Assembly (NCBI GenBank): GCA_947846985.1
Contig: CANTUZ010000002.1
Coordinates: 127,496,889-127,560,888 of the forward strand
Direction: 5' to 3'
DNA length: 64,000 bases
From: Fratercula arctica
Lineage: Eukaryota > Chordata > Aves > Charadriiformes > Alcidae
Shown: positions 20,867-32,496 of the stretch, piece after piece
Layout: every line of letters begins with the position of its first letter
Numbering within the stretch: position 1 is the first letter of the stretch
Made by a program: the position numbers and the translations under genes
Notes under the pieces: generated by a model
Seen by the model: only the letters and a program-made list of their open reading frames with translations
Told to the model about the DNA's origin: nothing
Database searches by the model: none

Positions 20867-22571
20867 CGTTCTCTCCTTTCTCCTTGCTCAGCACATGGTG
20901 CAAGAACCACATGTTCTTTCACCAAACCATAAATCCTCCAACAAACCCCACAGAAGCCCCTGGGATTCAGGTCTTCCTAGTTGCTCCGATCCCTAGAAGA
21001 CACTTCTTCCCCCCTGGTTATTGTGGGTCCATCAGGGCCCTGCAGTTGAGGGACGGCACATTCAGCAATGCTTTGCATACTATGGAGAACAAGCTGGCAA
21101 CCCAGAGTGCTTGTAAGGTGCCTCAAGCTCTACGTGGAGATTTACCACATCCTTTGGCAAGGAACGAGTCATTAGTATCCAATTACACTGAAATCATACT
21201 TAATTCAAGACAGGTTAAGACAAAAACCAAATAAAAACATTTCCTCACAGCTGCCAAGATAGATAAACTTATAAAAGAGGTAGGTGGAGAAATGAGAGAA
21301 AACCAGGCTGCAGTTACTGGCTTTGAAGATTAAATCAGCAAGGCTATTCCCTCATATCCAGGCATTTTGCCGCAGGCTCTCCTGATACAGTGAGGAGCAG
21401 AGAATCTATCTTCCTCCACACCTTACACCTCAGGCTGCGTTGACCAAGAAGTATTTCCTTGTGGGGGAACAAAGCACCTCTCATGTCTAATTTCCTCCTA
21501 AAAAAACAAATTCTTCCCTTGCAGGGAGGTCTACCACTTTAGTATGGAACTTCTCCTATTTCTTCCCTGTCCAGGAGACGCACTGGCCCTTCCTCTTGGC
21601 AAAAATAAGAATTATTTCATTCCTTTAGCATTACCTGGCTAGCTAACAATGCCTTGGCTCAAGTGCAAAGCCAGAGTGATGTCATGGGAAAGACATTGGC
21701 TTGATACCTGAATGCCACCATCTTCTTTTTTTCTTTTTTTCTTCTTTTATTTTTAAACCCTAAACTTTTTGTTCTGTAATAATGTAAACATCTCCTCTTT
21801 GCCCTGCCTGCTATCATTATTCTGGTGGACATATGGCAAAGTGCGTGCAGGTAGTCCACCTTGGTTCAGAGGGGATGTCTTGCTTCAAGCTAGTGGTGGG
21901 ATCAGGAGCGAGGGGAGCAGTTTCTGCCTGCTCAGGTGGAGGCTGCTCTTTGGTTGATGGGACTCATCTTTTCAGGGAGAGGGTGAGATGGTCCACACCC
22001 TTCATGGAAAAGGGTAAAGGAACTGAAGGTTGATGTGGGAAGGACAAAAAGAGGGTTGCTGTGGTGCTGCGAAGTAGAAGAGGAGGTGGGACAGTTGTGC
22101 TGGGCTTGGGGAATCAGTTCAAAGGGCTTGTTCAATGCAGAGGACATCCTGGGACTTACTGCTACATGCACACGCAGTCTCCTTTCTTACCCTGTTATTG
22201 TGTCTTTTTCTCTTCACATCTTCCACTTGCCTCTGCAAACTTTCTCTTTCCAGTTTTCCAAGTTGGCCTCAAGTAGAGACCACACAGAGGTCCCCGTTAG
22301 CCAGCTGGTGGCACAGCTTCCGCCCTAAACTGGAAGGAAATGTCCCAGGTGCCTTTCTGGCCCCCTGCACATCTCCTGCAGCCTCTGGGACTGGGGGAGG
22401 AATGGGGACAACAGCAGCCCTGTGCTGGAGAGCAGAGGTACTGATCCTGCTGCCCCTCATACACTGGACAGGTGGATGGGCACACTTCCCTCAGAAATGA
22501 TCCCCAGCTGTAAAGTGAGGGACAGGATGGAAATAGGATCACCATGATGGAAAAAGGTGGAGCTTCCTGCC
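20867..22571. other. Intergenic DNA, no gene seen
   Basis: Only short ORFs and a pyrimidine tract near 21720-21750. Nothing recognised. Confidence 0.45.
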
Positions 22572-23215
22572 TGTCCTGGATTGAGCGACAGAGGACTAAT
22601 TTCTTTTGTAACGCTTGGGAAAACTGCACTTTTAGAAGACTCTGGTGTCTGAATTTGTGAAAATATTTACTTTATAGCCAGCTAGGCTGTGTGGGATTCA
22701 AGGTCTCAGTGTTTTTGAGCCTAGCCAGGTGCAGGGATGAGGAGGAGCAAGGCCTGGGCACTTGACCCGAGCTGGCCAACAGGACTATTTCATACCATGA
22801 GCATCACATTCAATATACATTAGAAAGTTTGCAGCGTAGTCCTCTCTCCCTTGATGGCGGTGGTCCAGAGATCTTTTTGCCCCGGTGCCAGATCCCAGAG
22901 CCCTTCCCTTCCTTCCAAAGCCGCAGCGCTCACAGTGTCCAACATTTGCTGTCTGCTGCTGGGAGTGCACGGTTTCTGCTGATATAAGTGGCTGAGTATA
23001 ATCCTTGTATATATTATATTAGTATTGGGATCAATACTGGTTCTTCAGTATTATTGATAATTATTTAGTCTTATCGTATTAAATCTATGTATATTTCAAC
23101 CCTCATATTTCTTTGTTTTTCCCCAATTCCCCGTCCCAGGTGGGGAGGGATCATCGGGTGATAGAATAATTCTCTAAACAACAATAAATTGTTATGGGTT
23201 TCTCAAACCATAACA
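22572..23215 (-). mobile_element. Solo LTR of an ERVL-like endogenous retrovirus, reverse orientation
   Basis: Read on the minus strand, the element starts TGTTATGGTTTGAG at 23215 and ends CCAGGACA at 22572, so it has the TG...CA ends of an LTR. It is flanked on both sides by CTGCC (22567-22571 and 23216-23220), a perfect 5-bp target duplication. The interior resembles LTRs common in bird genomes, for example the stretch near 22790 (minus) with CATGGTATGAAATAGTCC. The length is 644 bp. No internal retroviral genes are present, so it is a solo LTR left by recombination. The assignment to ERVL rests on the 5-bp duplication and remembered similarity, and a related class is possible. Confidence 0.88.
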
Positions 23216-24152
23216 CTGCCCTATACATCATTCCCTTCAGATGCTTTATTTCTCAATTTCCAGCCTGATGCAACCTGTGAGGGTCAGGTGTAAAGAGTAT
23301 TTCACATGCAAACACATTAAGAAGTCACCAGAGGAAGGATGGGAGAGTTGTCACCTTTTTTCAGGGAAAGAAGTTGATGCTTGACTCGGTGACACCTGGC
23401 TTGATAAAGACACATTTATAGTTCCCTGGAAGTGAACCGGGGCTGAATTCAGTTCCTGGGAGCGAGCAGACAGTCTGGAAGCATTTCAGATCAAAGTCTG
23501 CCAGGAGCCCAAGGAACTGGCTATGAGTCCTGAAGTATCAGGAGCACCCTAATGAATACAACCTGAGCCATGGCGTGCAGAGGAAGCTTTTAAGGAAGCA
23601 CTGTACCTGCTCAGGGCAATCACCTGCACACCAGCCGGGGACAGGTGAGAGGTCTTGCTGGTTAAGATGGGTAAGGGTTGGAATCTGTTTAGCTTTTTAA
23701 AGTATTCCATGAGTATCGTCTATTTTGGATGGATATCTATGGATTTGTCAAGGATAAATGATTTTATCTGTGATTTTGCTTTATCTCTCCTGGACTGAGT
23801 GGGATTTCGGTGTTACTGGTTGCCTGCTGGCATTGCTTGCTGAAGGCTACGGTGAACTGTTACCCTGTGGCCACCTAGCTCATGTCAGGCTCCTGACATT
23901 CTCCAGAGTGCTGAAGGATAAGGATAGCCATGCCCGCCCCATTTTGGCTGAAGGAGCGAGGTCTCTGATGGAGGTCAGGGATTGCAGAGGCATCCTCTGC
24001 TGGCAGAGGTAACTGGGGACACTGTTTGGTGTGTAATGAGAGATTGGGCCCAGGCTCGCTCAACTCCTGAGGTTCCTCAAGGTGTCTGTCAGGGGTCCAA
24101 TAAGAAGCCCAGTGATGAGCAGGAACCTTCCTGCCTGCTCCTAAACTCCCTC
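23216..24152. other. Intergenic DNA between solo LTR and tRNA-Tyr relic
   Basis: No gene or repeat recognised. Confidence 0.45.
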
Positions 24153-24238
24153 TCTTTTGAGCTGGAATTGGAACAAGTGACTAAGGATTACTCTGAAAGC
24201 ACCACAGCCCTCCACCCTGGGAGCTGAGCTATCGCAGG
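24153..24238 (-). pseudogene. tRNA-Tyr (GTA) relic with shortened intron
   Basis: This is the clearest Tyr relic. On the plus strand the reading GAGCTGGAATT...CTAAGGAT aligns with exon 2 of the intact gene at about 30 of 36 bases, with a one-base insertion and a one-base deletion. CACAGCCCTCC...GAGCTGAGCTATCGCAGG aligns with exon 1 at 29 of 37 bases. The sequence between the two halves is 13 nt instead of 18. The T-loop and acceptor are damaged, and no clear T run follows. It is non-functional. Confidence 0.87.
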
Positions 24239-25325
24239 ATGAGAGATGTGGTGCTGAGAGAGACTCCCAGCAGGATTCCACAGCAGCCCCAGTCCTGTCA
24301 GTGTGATGGCAAGTGGCAGACGCATCACTCTGGGATATGGGGAACCAAAGCCTAAAAGGCACCTTGAATACAAATTTCTGCACAATGCAATGCTCCTTCT
24401 GCACAATGCGACTTCTGCTCTCATCTCGCTGTGAAGTGCTTCATCACAATGATAAGGGATGGAAATAGCACCGAGGCCATACTACGTAGGTAACTGGAAG
24501 AGATGTGATTTGTAGACTAGCCATACATAAATCTATTCTCACCCCTTCCATGTTTGCATTACAGTCTTTGGGATTATCAGAAGCAGCAGAAACACGCTGT
24601 GTAACTGCTCCAGCTTGTCACCTCCCAAGGTTTTCCTGAAGTAAGATTCCCTGCACACCTGCAACAGGGCAGAGATGAGGGAGATGTGACCCCACAGCAT
24701 TAGAAACACAGCAACACAAGTGACACAAGGAGGCAAAACTCACAACAAGTAGGTCCATCAGAGGACTGACTTTGTACCTGAGCCAGAGCAGCCTCCCTCC
24801 CTGCTGATGGCTGGGTCACCCTCTGGGCTGGGGACAGGGTGTGCTTGGCTGGATGAGGTGGAGGGAGGGGCAGAATGGGGGAAGAAGCGGGAGAGAAAGC
24901 CCCAAAGTCTTTGTCTTCTGCCCAGATCATGGTATCAGATTACTATGATGCAGTTTGCTGCCATGAACTACTCGTTCATATTGCCCCACACTGACTGCAG
25001 GGGAGTAGGACTTCACGGTGGGAGATGTGCATTCTCAGGCAGCCTGTGCAAAACACAAATTTTTCTGTGAAGCTGCCCCTTCCGTGCCAAGGTCGAAGCC
25101 TTTGAAGAGGCACACAAAATCTTATTTGGTCTGTGGCCAAAGGATTTCCTGTCTGCCCTTTCGTTCCTTGCATCCCCTAAACTTAGCCAGAATCAGAAAG
25201 GCTGACTCCTGGTGAACAGCCTGAAGGCAGAGGGGACACAACACCTCATGTGTGGATGTGGGCCGATGTGCTTGAGATGCTTCCTGAAGTGATGTTGATC
25301 TAATAGACTGCTGCTTGGTACAACG
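24239..25325. other. Intergenic DNA between tRNA relics
   Basis: No gene recognised. A GCACAATG...TTCTG stretch near 24390-24420 is weakly tRNA-Arg-like but too short to call. Confidence 0.4.
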
Positions 25326-25397
25326 AACACAATGTCACAGCGGATGGCATCCCTGATCATAGCTTAAAGCACGTTCATTCAACTCCTGCCTGGCTTG
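25326..25397 (+). pseudogene. tRNA-Arg (ACG) relic
   Basis: The 3' end CAACTCCTGCCTGGCTTG matches the intact gene (CGACTCCTGCCTGGCTCG) with two transitions. The D-arm region CACAGCGGATGGCATC and the stem segment CTGATCATAGC also align in register. The length is 72 against 73. Most differences are C-to-T or G-to-A, as expected from CpG decay. The anticodon position reads ATA instead of ACG, and the acceptor stem no longer pairs. No T run of four or more follows closely. Confidence 0.82.
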
Positions 25398-25971
25398 AAG
25401 GCGTTTCCAGCTGTTGTCCTTGCAAACACCTGCATCTCTCTCATGCACTGTGCTCCCCTATGCTCACGTGAATCTCACATGAGGGAAAGAATGGCCAAAA
25501 GGCAAACTTGCTCTTCTAATCTGACTTTCAAAAGAAAAAAAGGCATTGGCACTCAGAAATGAATAGCCATGCTGGTTTTGCTATATGCCTAAAGAACAGT
25601 TACAGAGCAAAGGAACACATTAAAGGAAAACAGAGGAGTTTTTGAAAAAAAAAAAAAAAAAGCTAAAGGACAGAGGTACCACCTCTGTCACCAGTTATGC
25701 ACCAAGCAGGCACTTGACCGGTTCAGGTAATGCCTTGCTGTGTGAAAACCTTCCTGCCCCAACACAACGGATTTTTGTTTAGCTGTAATCCCATAATGTT
25801 TGATCCTTTATCTTCCAGCACTGAATCTCTATTCTGTCCTGGAGGAATGACCCGCAAGGTGAGGATGGATGAAAACATAAGCTGGACCAGCTTAGGGAGC
25901 TGGGACAGAGTCTCAGCAGGTCTCTGGCGTGGTGTAAAGTCATGTGCTGAGTATAACTTTAAAACTAGTCT
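25398..25971. other. Intergenic DNA between tRNA relics
   Basis: Contains an A tract at about 25647-25664. Nothing else recognised. Confidence 0.4.
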
Positions 25972-26054
25972 CTCCTTTGAATTACAGACCTCAGCATTGT
26001 CCTGGAGAGAAAAAACCTTGTGCTCCTCTGCTCTGCCAGCTGAGCTATGGAGGG
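25972..26054 (-). pseudogene. tRNA-Tyr (GTA) relic
   Basis: The plus-strand reading GCTCTGCCAGCTGAGCTATGGAGGG aligns with acceptor, D arm and anticodon stem of the intact gene (28 of 37 bases over exon 1). The other half, from TCCTTTGA to CCTGGA, is much more decayed but in the right place and at the right spacing. An A-rich stretch lies where the intron should be. An unrelated open frame of 143 codons on the plus strand runs across it, which I regard as chance. Confidence 0.75.
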
Positions 26055-29000
26055 GACTTACTGAAATAGCATCAAGAGTGGCTTATGCGGAGCAGACCAA
26101 GGCTGAGGAGAAATGTGACACTGGGAGAGGGCTGTATCTCTGCAAAGTGATGAGCTGACACCAGCTGGGAAGCCTGAGCTGGATCCGTGCTGTGAAACAC
26201 AAGTCACGTCTCTATTGAACATCACTCTCCTTTCCTAGTGGCAGAGGGGTCACTAGGCAGTGGGGTTTAAAGGGGAGTGCTATGGCCGGTTAAGGCCAGA
26301 GCAGAAATCAAGTCTGTCCCTTGTCAGAATTCATGCTGTTACAATTCCCTTTTCCCTAGATTCTGGTATGCCTAGGAGGCCCCCTAGTACTGCCCCAGCT
26401 GTGCCACATGTGTCCAGCCCCATGTCACAGCACCGACTCCTTCGCAGCTCACCCAGCACTGAACACCCATGTTATTCCATAAAATGCAGGAATTCAGGGA
26501 GGAGCCATCATTCCTTCCTCTCTGCTAGCGTGGGAGACGTGTAGCCATGATCTACAAACAGGCTCCCATGGGACACTGTGATGACAAAGTAGAGGGGAAA
26601 GGGTCAGGGCTGCGTTTAAAAAGCAGAGGACTATTGAAATAGTAAAGCACTTGGTCACTTACTCTCCAACAGGAAGTGGGATTCTCCCACATTTCTAACT
26701 GGTACGTTCTCCCATTTTTCTAGCTGGTTTTGTCCTTTCTTCCTTCATATCTCATTCTCACTGCAGGGCGTATTTGGGGGTGTGGAAAAGCAAGCCTGTG
26801 CCTGTTATCTGTGAAACGTGTCCCTCGCCCTGGAGAGGGCCTATTTTTGGGTAGGCAGTAGTGCGGGGCTATTTCTTCCCCGCATGCAGTACTTCCTCCC
26901 TGCAGTGCTTCAGACATGCTTTTGTGCCTTGCCTGTGAAGCGTAGATCTCTTTCTAGCAGTAATGTGTCAAGGGGATGAGGGTTTGGGAACCTCTGGGCT
27001 TGTAAAAGTTGTGTATGGCTCAGGGAGAGGCTGAACGGCGAATCTCATGTTTATTGTTCCACAGCACCGGCAGCCTGTCTTTTCAGGCTCACCAATTTTG
27101 AGACTTTTGAGAATGCAGATAATTGCAGGGAAGATGATAAACGCCTCATCTTAATCACCGTTCGGGGTCACCCTGCCTCCCTGAAGGCCGTGGCCCGGCC
27201 ACCATTTCTCATCCTGATCTCGAGGACTGTGAGGAAACCAGGACTTTCTGTTGGGAGGGCTTTCTGTTTCCCTGTGGCCTTTAAAGCCGGGGGACGCTCG
27301 GGTCCACACTGGCCTGCTGGCATTGCTGGAGAGCAGCAGGAAGCCACAGGACCTCCCTTCTCCCACGCAGGCAGCTGGGAGCAGCAACACCACATCTTGG
27401 TGTCCCGCTGGTGGCAAAGCCATGGTGCGTGGAAGCGACTTCCCAATGGATTTCATCCACACACTCTCCTTCTTTCAGGGTCTTTTAATCCAAATTGCTG
27501 AGGTTTGTCTGCTATAATTTATGTTGGTACTGCTGATGAATCTGGAACGAAAATGATAATCTCATTATAATTTGCCCTCTTATCCCACATTTCTGTCTGT
27601 CTGCTGCAAACCATGGAAGCTCCTTGAGCATGGATAAGCCCAGAGAAGGCTGCTTTTGAGCACGATTCAGCTCAGGTCAGTGTCCAACCCCTATTTGAAA
27701 GAAAAGGGCAGACGTCATCTCTTTGACTGGTCTTTGTAGCTTGTCCCTGAAGTCCCATGCTCCTGCACATTTGATGTGCTCCCAGTGACTCACCCTTAGA
27801 AATGCTTTGAGCTTGCCCCTGCTGCTGTGATTTCGTATGTGCAAAAGGAAATTTTGAAAGATGTCCTTATCTCCTGTGCTGGCCCTTGTTTTCCTGGAGA
27901 TGTGAAGCTGCCTCTTAGATTGCTTTTAGAAGGTCTCCAAACAGTGACTGCATATGCCCTATCATCATATATGAGGTACACAAAGACAAATATATATGTT
28001 GAGTGGTAAAAAGTCAGTCTCAAAACTGTTTTTAAAAGCTCTTGTCTCGGTTGCAAAGGCTCTTTTGCTGCATAAACTGAGTCACATACAAGGATAGTTT
28101 TGGTATTTATCGTGGGATGTTTAGTGATCACAATAAAATCATGAAATGCAAGATACTGTTTGCAGTTTGCACTTCTATAGGTAGGAGGGCTTCATCTTAT
28201 AGCTGGCTCATCTACTTAGTAAGTTGTTGCAAATGTAAGTGAAATTTGAGTTTCTGCAACACGCTGGCTGTAGGTGGGAATGACGGTGCTCACAATCCGC
28301 TGCTGAGGACTGCTCACTGCAGGGTAAATGGGCACAGCTGAAAAGTGAGATGGATGGAGAGCCTTCCCCCTACCTCCCTAAGGGATGCTTGGCTAAAAAT
28401 GCAAATATTTTGAGTCAAAATAACAAGCAGAGTTAGCAGGATGGGGAGACGGGAAGGCCACATTTTCATTTTACTTTGAATCCCCCATTCAGGTGGGCAG
28501 AAATGGAGGCAGCGGCCTCATTTTTGTTAGGATGCTGTATTGCTGGGGCAGCCAGGACTTCTTGCCAGAGGTGAGCAAGGCAGGGCAAAGCTGGGGAGTG
28601 ACAGGCATGTGCGTCAGGGGGTCCCCCCATGCAGCGACAGTGGCCCCACAAGGGCACCCGCCAGCCCTGTCCTCTTCCAGCAGAGCTCTTGTGCAAAGTC
28701 CCACCAGCCTTGGGAGCACAGTGGGGTGGGGGCAAGTGTCGATCCCTGCCCCGGGGACAACAGGTAGCTACCCATTTGCTTTAGAAAGCTGCCAGTAGAG
28801 GTATCTGCCTGCCCTGGGCTGGGTGGCAGGGGTGTCAGGGTGCTTGCTTGTCCCTGAGGACAGGCAAGAGGTGGGGTGGCAGCAAACCAGGGCTGCCCAT
28901 CGTCCCGTGGACCAGGATGCTCCATGCCATCCACCACGTCCAGGTGAGGATGCCTGGACAAGGAGCCTGATGGTTGCAGAGCGGGTTTTGTCTCTGCCAG

Positions 29001-32000
29001 GCTCCGTGGGGCAGTAAGTCACATGGGAGTTATCCTCTGGCAAAAATACACTTCTTCTCTTTGTTTTCCAGTCATGCAAGAGAGCCACAGGACAGATTTT
29101 CTGTGACTGACACACGAGAGCTTCACAGCACTGGTACAAGATAAGAGGTTGCAAAGGGGAATTCTGCAAATGCAAAATCCAGAGATGTCATTATGGCATT
29201 GAAATATGAAGCTGGACATTGCTCAACCTCTCCTTCCTCCTCCAAATCCCTCTCCTAAATCCACTGCTTTGCAGCCAGCCTTCCAGGCTCTCCTGGCCGC
29301 CAGTCCACAGCCCACAAGCTGTTATTCAGCTGCAAAAATAGGGGAGTTAGAAGCAATGTCTGTAAGAGCAAGCATATCTCTAGGAACTAGTGTTCTGGTT
29401 GTGTCAACAAAGCCAGGTAATGTTCCTGGGCAAGCAATACTGCAAAAAAACCCCCACATTAAAAAATTATATCTTCTTCTTGGTGATGGCTGGCAGACAT
29501 CCAGAGTTTCTGTCCAGGAGTGGGGTTAAAGCAGGTCCTCTTGCCCTTTGTTAGTCCCTTGAGAGATGTCTTGGCTTGGTGACTCTTTGGAGTGGACAGC
29601 TGTGCGTGCTAGTGGTCTTCCCTTGGGGGTGTGGAAGGGGAGGAAGAGGAGGGTGACAGGGCTGCCAGAGAGACAGGAGGGTGCTGGGCTTTTTCTCAGT
29701 GCAAGTCTTTCAAAGTCCAGTGTAAGCCATTCCTGCTGAATGCCGTCTGCAGGACCGTCCTGTGGCTCTGCAGCCTCTTGAGCTTTGTTCTTCTCTTCCT
29801 CCATGTTGCAGCGCGGTCATACAACCCATGGCTTTTCTGGCCCTTCTCATCCAGCCTTCGTAAGCATGGCCAAGCCTCCACATTTCTTTACCTAGCAATC
29901 ACTGCTGTGGTTTGTAATACTTTGTCAGAAAAACCTGTACTAATTTTTCATGTGTCTGAACTACATATTCCTACAGAAAAATATTTCAGCTTAGGCCTGG
30001 CTGCAGAAGGTGGGTTTATCTTTGTTTTATCAGCTCCTTTTTGTGGTTGTGCTGTTTATTATCTGTTCCATGTTAGCATGCTTCAGCACACAGAACAGGG
30101 AAAACCAGCAGCAGACTGTCCCTCACCTTGTTGCCATCGGGTGTCCTCTGCAGAAGCATCAGGTGTCACACTGCCTTAACAGAAGGCTTTTGTGGACTAC
30201 CACAGGTAAGTATAAATTCACCAGAATTACATCCCAGAGGCACATTACACCCTGAAAGATTCCTCAGTTCATTGTCCAAAGGGCTGACACAGTGGCACAA
30301 TCCCCCAGCTTTTTTCCATGCCGTGAACACCCTCTTCCCTACATCACCATATGCAGGTGTTGCTGTGCACTGACATTTCTAACCTTCAGCTTTTCCTCCC
30401 AGAATTTCTATGGTTTTGCCTGTGAAGCGAGGTGGAAGTGCCTGCCTCGCCAGGCGAGGACGGCTTTCCTCATCCAATTCAAAGCCCCTTAATTAGAGCA
30501 GGTTTTGATGCACAAGGGGCAGCTGACTCAGAGTTAGGAGGGTAGGAATGAGGCGTTCAAATTCTTCCAGATGCAAAAGTCACCTCTGACCCGGCCACAG
30601 AGGGGAGGGGAAGAAAAGAAATATCTTCTTGCTGTTGCCAAGAAAGGCTCCCAGCCAGCCCTGCCAAAGCCCCAGCTGTCGGCAGCTCAGCTGCCGGAGC
30701 AGCTTCTCCCGCTCGGCTCCGGGCTCTTGTCTGCAGCAGGCAGTCACAGCAAAGGTGTGATTTCAAACGGGTTTAACTAAGCTATCACAAATCTCCCGTG
30801 AATGCAAAACTTCAGAAAAAAATCTATTTGTTTTCCTGCGACTGCTGACAAACGGGTGTGTTTACACAGGGGAAATTCCAGCTCGGTGGGCTGCAAGTGG
30901 GTACAGGATTTCACCCAAACACTTAAAAAGTATGTGAGGCATTGAGAATAGAATAGTCAATAGTACATTCAATCCGATGTGATTCATTGCCATTGCATGC
31001 AGAGAATAGTATTCATTTTCATGCGGAAATCAATGAAAACCTTCACTTTTATATTTCCCTGCTCAGTTTCCAGACTGGCGTTGCATGCAGGTAAAGGGCC
31101 CTGCTTTGGAGTCGGGGTCTGCCCCTGGACACGCAGGGAACTCGCTCAGCCATTCTACAGCATATTTCAGATGCAAGTCTTATACAGTTATAAGGTAGAA
31201 TAAACATGAGTCCTTTCTACAAGACACTTAACAGAGGAAGTATTCTAGTTATTGATTAAAAGAGAAGACAATATTCTGATTACATGTACAGTACAGTGGC
31301 AAAGTGATTTTATACAGTACATGCAGGGACTTTGGCTTAAACATGAGGGTGAGATATGTATTGCTTGTACAGTTGTGTGATAAATTATTGGCAAGTAGAA
31401 GCACAGATGGCTTTCCCTTAAGATCAGGCATCACATGCCACAAATTATCTGGGAAATTGTCATTTTAAAAATAACTCTGGAACAAGTGCCAAGCTGAGAG
31501 GGATATCAGTGTCTAATAAACAGATATAAACACAGCAGTGCCCAAAACTAAAATATATTTGAATTAAACTATGCTTTGAGAGAGCACATAAAATTAGCAC
31601 CTGTTCTCTAGCAGTACAAATGAAAGCTTTTCATACTGTATTTCTTCTGTCTCTTTCTCATTAGGAAATTCAAATCATGTTTTTGGTGCAAATTTAAGCC
31701 ACTGTGGAGTTAATGGCCTGAGTAGTCGTGTTAGATTCTTATGTTACAGCTCCTAAAAAAAAAAAAAAAATATCATACCAGAAGAAACTTAAGCACAGTT
31801 ATAGGCAGGCAATTTTTTTTAACTGGTTTTCAAGGTGGTGACATGTTTATACCCTGAAGTGTCTGAACTGTGGCGCAGCCCATTGCTCCTATTGTCTTCT
31901 CCAGCAACCGCGTGTGCCTCGCACCTTGGAAAGGCGAGATCCTGGAGCCTGCCGAAACACAAAATTACACAAAATTACATCCTGCATCTCAGGGCCATGG

Positions 32001-32160
32001 CTGCTTGCTCAAAACAGAGTATTTATTAGGCTGCAGCGTGTGGCTGAGCAGGTTGGGGCAGCCCTGAGCCCTCCATCGCCGTGCAGAGATAAGGGGGAGA
32101 GTGGGTGGCGTTTACTTATCGCTCGCCCTCCTCCTCCTTCTCCTCCTCCTTCTTCCTGAG
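26055..32160. other. Intergenic DNA upstream of TRIM55
   Basis: About 6 kb without a recognised gene. The only long open frame is 29631-30179 (listed separately). A short A run is at about 31756-31771. No tRNA relic or CR1 copy was recognised between 26.1 and 32.1 kb. Confidence 0.45.
29631..30179 (+). CDS. Unrecognised 182-codon open frame, doubtful gene
   Basis: The frame begins with an acidic MEGEEEEGDRAARE and then has three hydrophobic stretches that could span a membrane (around LWLCSLLSFVLLFLHVAA, ASTFLYLAITAVVC and GFIFVLSAPFCGCAVYYLF). I recognise no family. It lies 2 kb upstream of the TRIM55 CpG-rich leader on the same strand. In 64 kb one open frame of this length is roughly what chance allows, and its base composition is like its surroundings. 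No splice signals or Kozak context argue for it. Most likely non-coding; listed because it is the longest non-repeat frame in ordinary-composition DNA here. Confidence 0.12.
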   Translation: MEGEEEEGDRAARETGGCWAFSQCKSFKVQCKPFLLNAVCRTVLWLCSLLSFVLLFLHVAARSYNPWLFWPFSSSLRKHGQASTFLYLAITAVVCNTLSEKPVLIFHVSELHIPTEKYFSLGLAAEGGFIFVLSAPFCGCAVYYLFHVSMLQHTEQGKPAADCPSPCCHRVSSAEASGVTLP

Positions 32161-32496
32161 GGGTGAAGGCCGCCATGTGTGAGTGAGGAGAGCCAGGGCC
32201 CCGCCGGCCACCCCCCCGCCCCCGCCCCCGTCCCCCCGTCCGGCCGTCACCTGTCCCAGCCTGTCCTCCTCTCAACGCGCTTATATGGGCACGGCAGGAT
32301 GGCATCTCGTGACGCCACGCTGCTAAAAACAGCCCCGGCTCCCTTCGGACCCTCGTTTAAACAATGTCCTCCGGCCAGAGCAACCCAGAGAGCCCCTGAT
32401 CGCGGCACAGCCTTGGACTTATTTCAAGGGAAATTAACCCAGAAACGCCCTCCGCGAGGCCCTGATCCTGAGCGTATGCCCCTGGAAAAGCTAGGG
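32161..32496 (+). promoter_or_regulatory. TRIM55: TRIM55 CpG-rich 5' leader with upstream ATGs
   Basis: The stretch before the TRIM55 start is C+G-rich with many CpGs, preceded by a CTCCTCCTT-type pyrimidine tract at 32126-32157. It holds a three-codon upstream frame (ATG TGT GAG TGA at 32175-32186, context GCCATG), a second short out-of-frame one at 32285, and two in-frame ATGs at 32299 and 32476. The transcription start cannot be read from sequence alone. Confidence 0.6.

Noticed and set aside
25730..26158. 142-codon plus-strand frame
   Set aside because: Crosses the tRNA-Tyr relic on the other strand; no recognisable domain.
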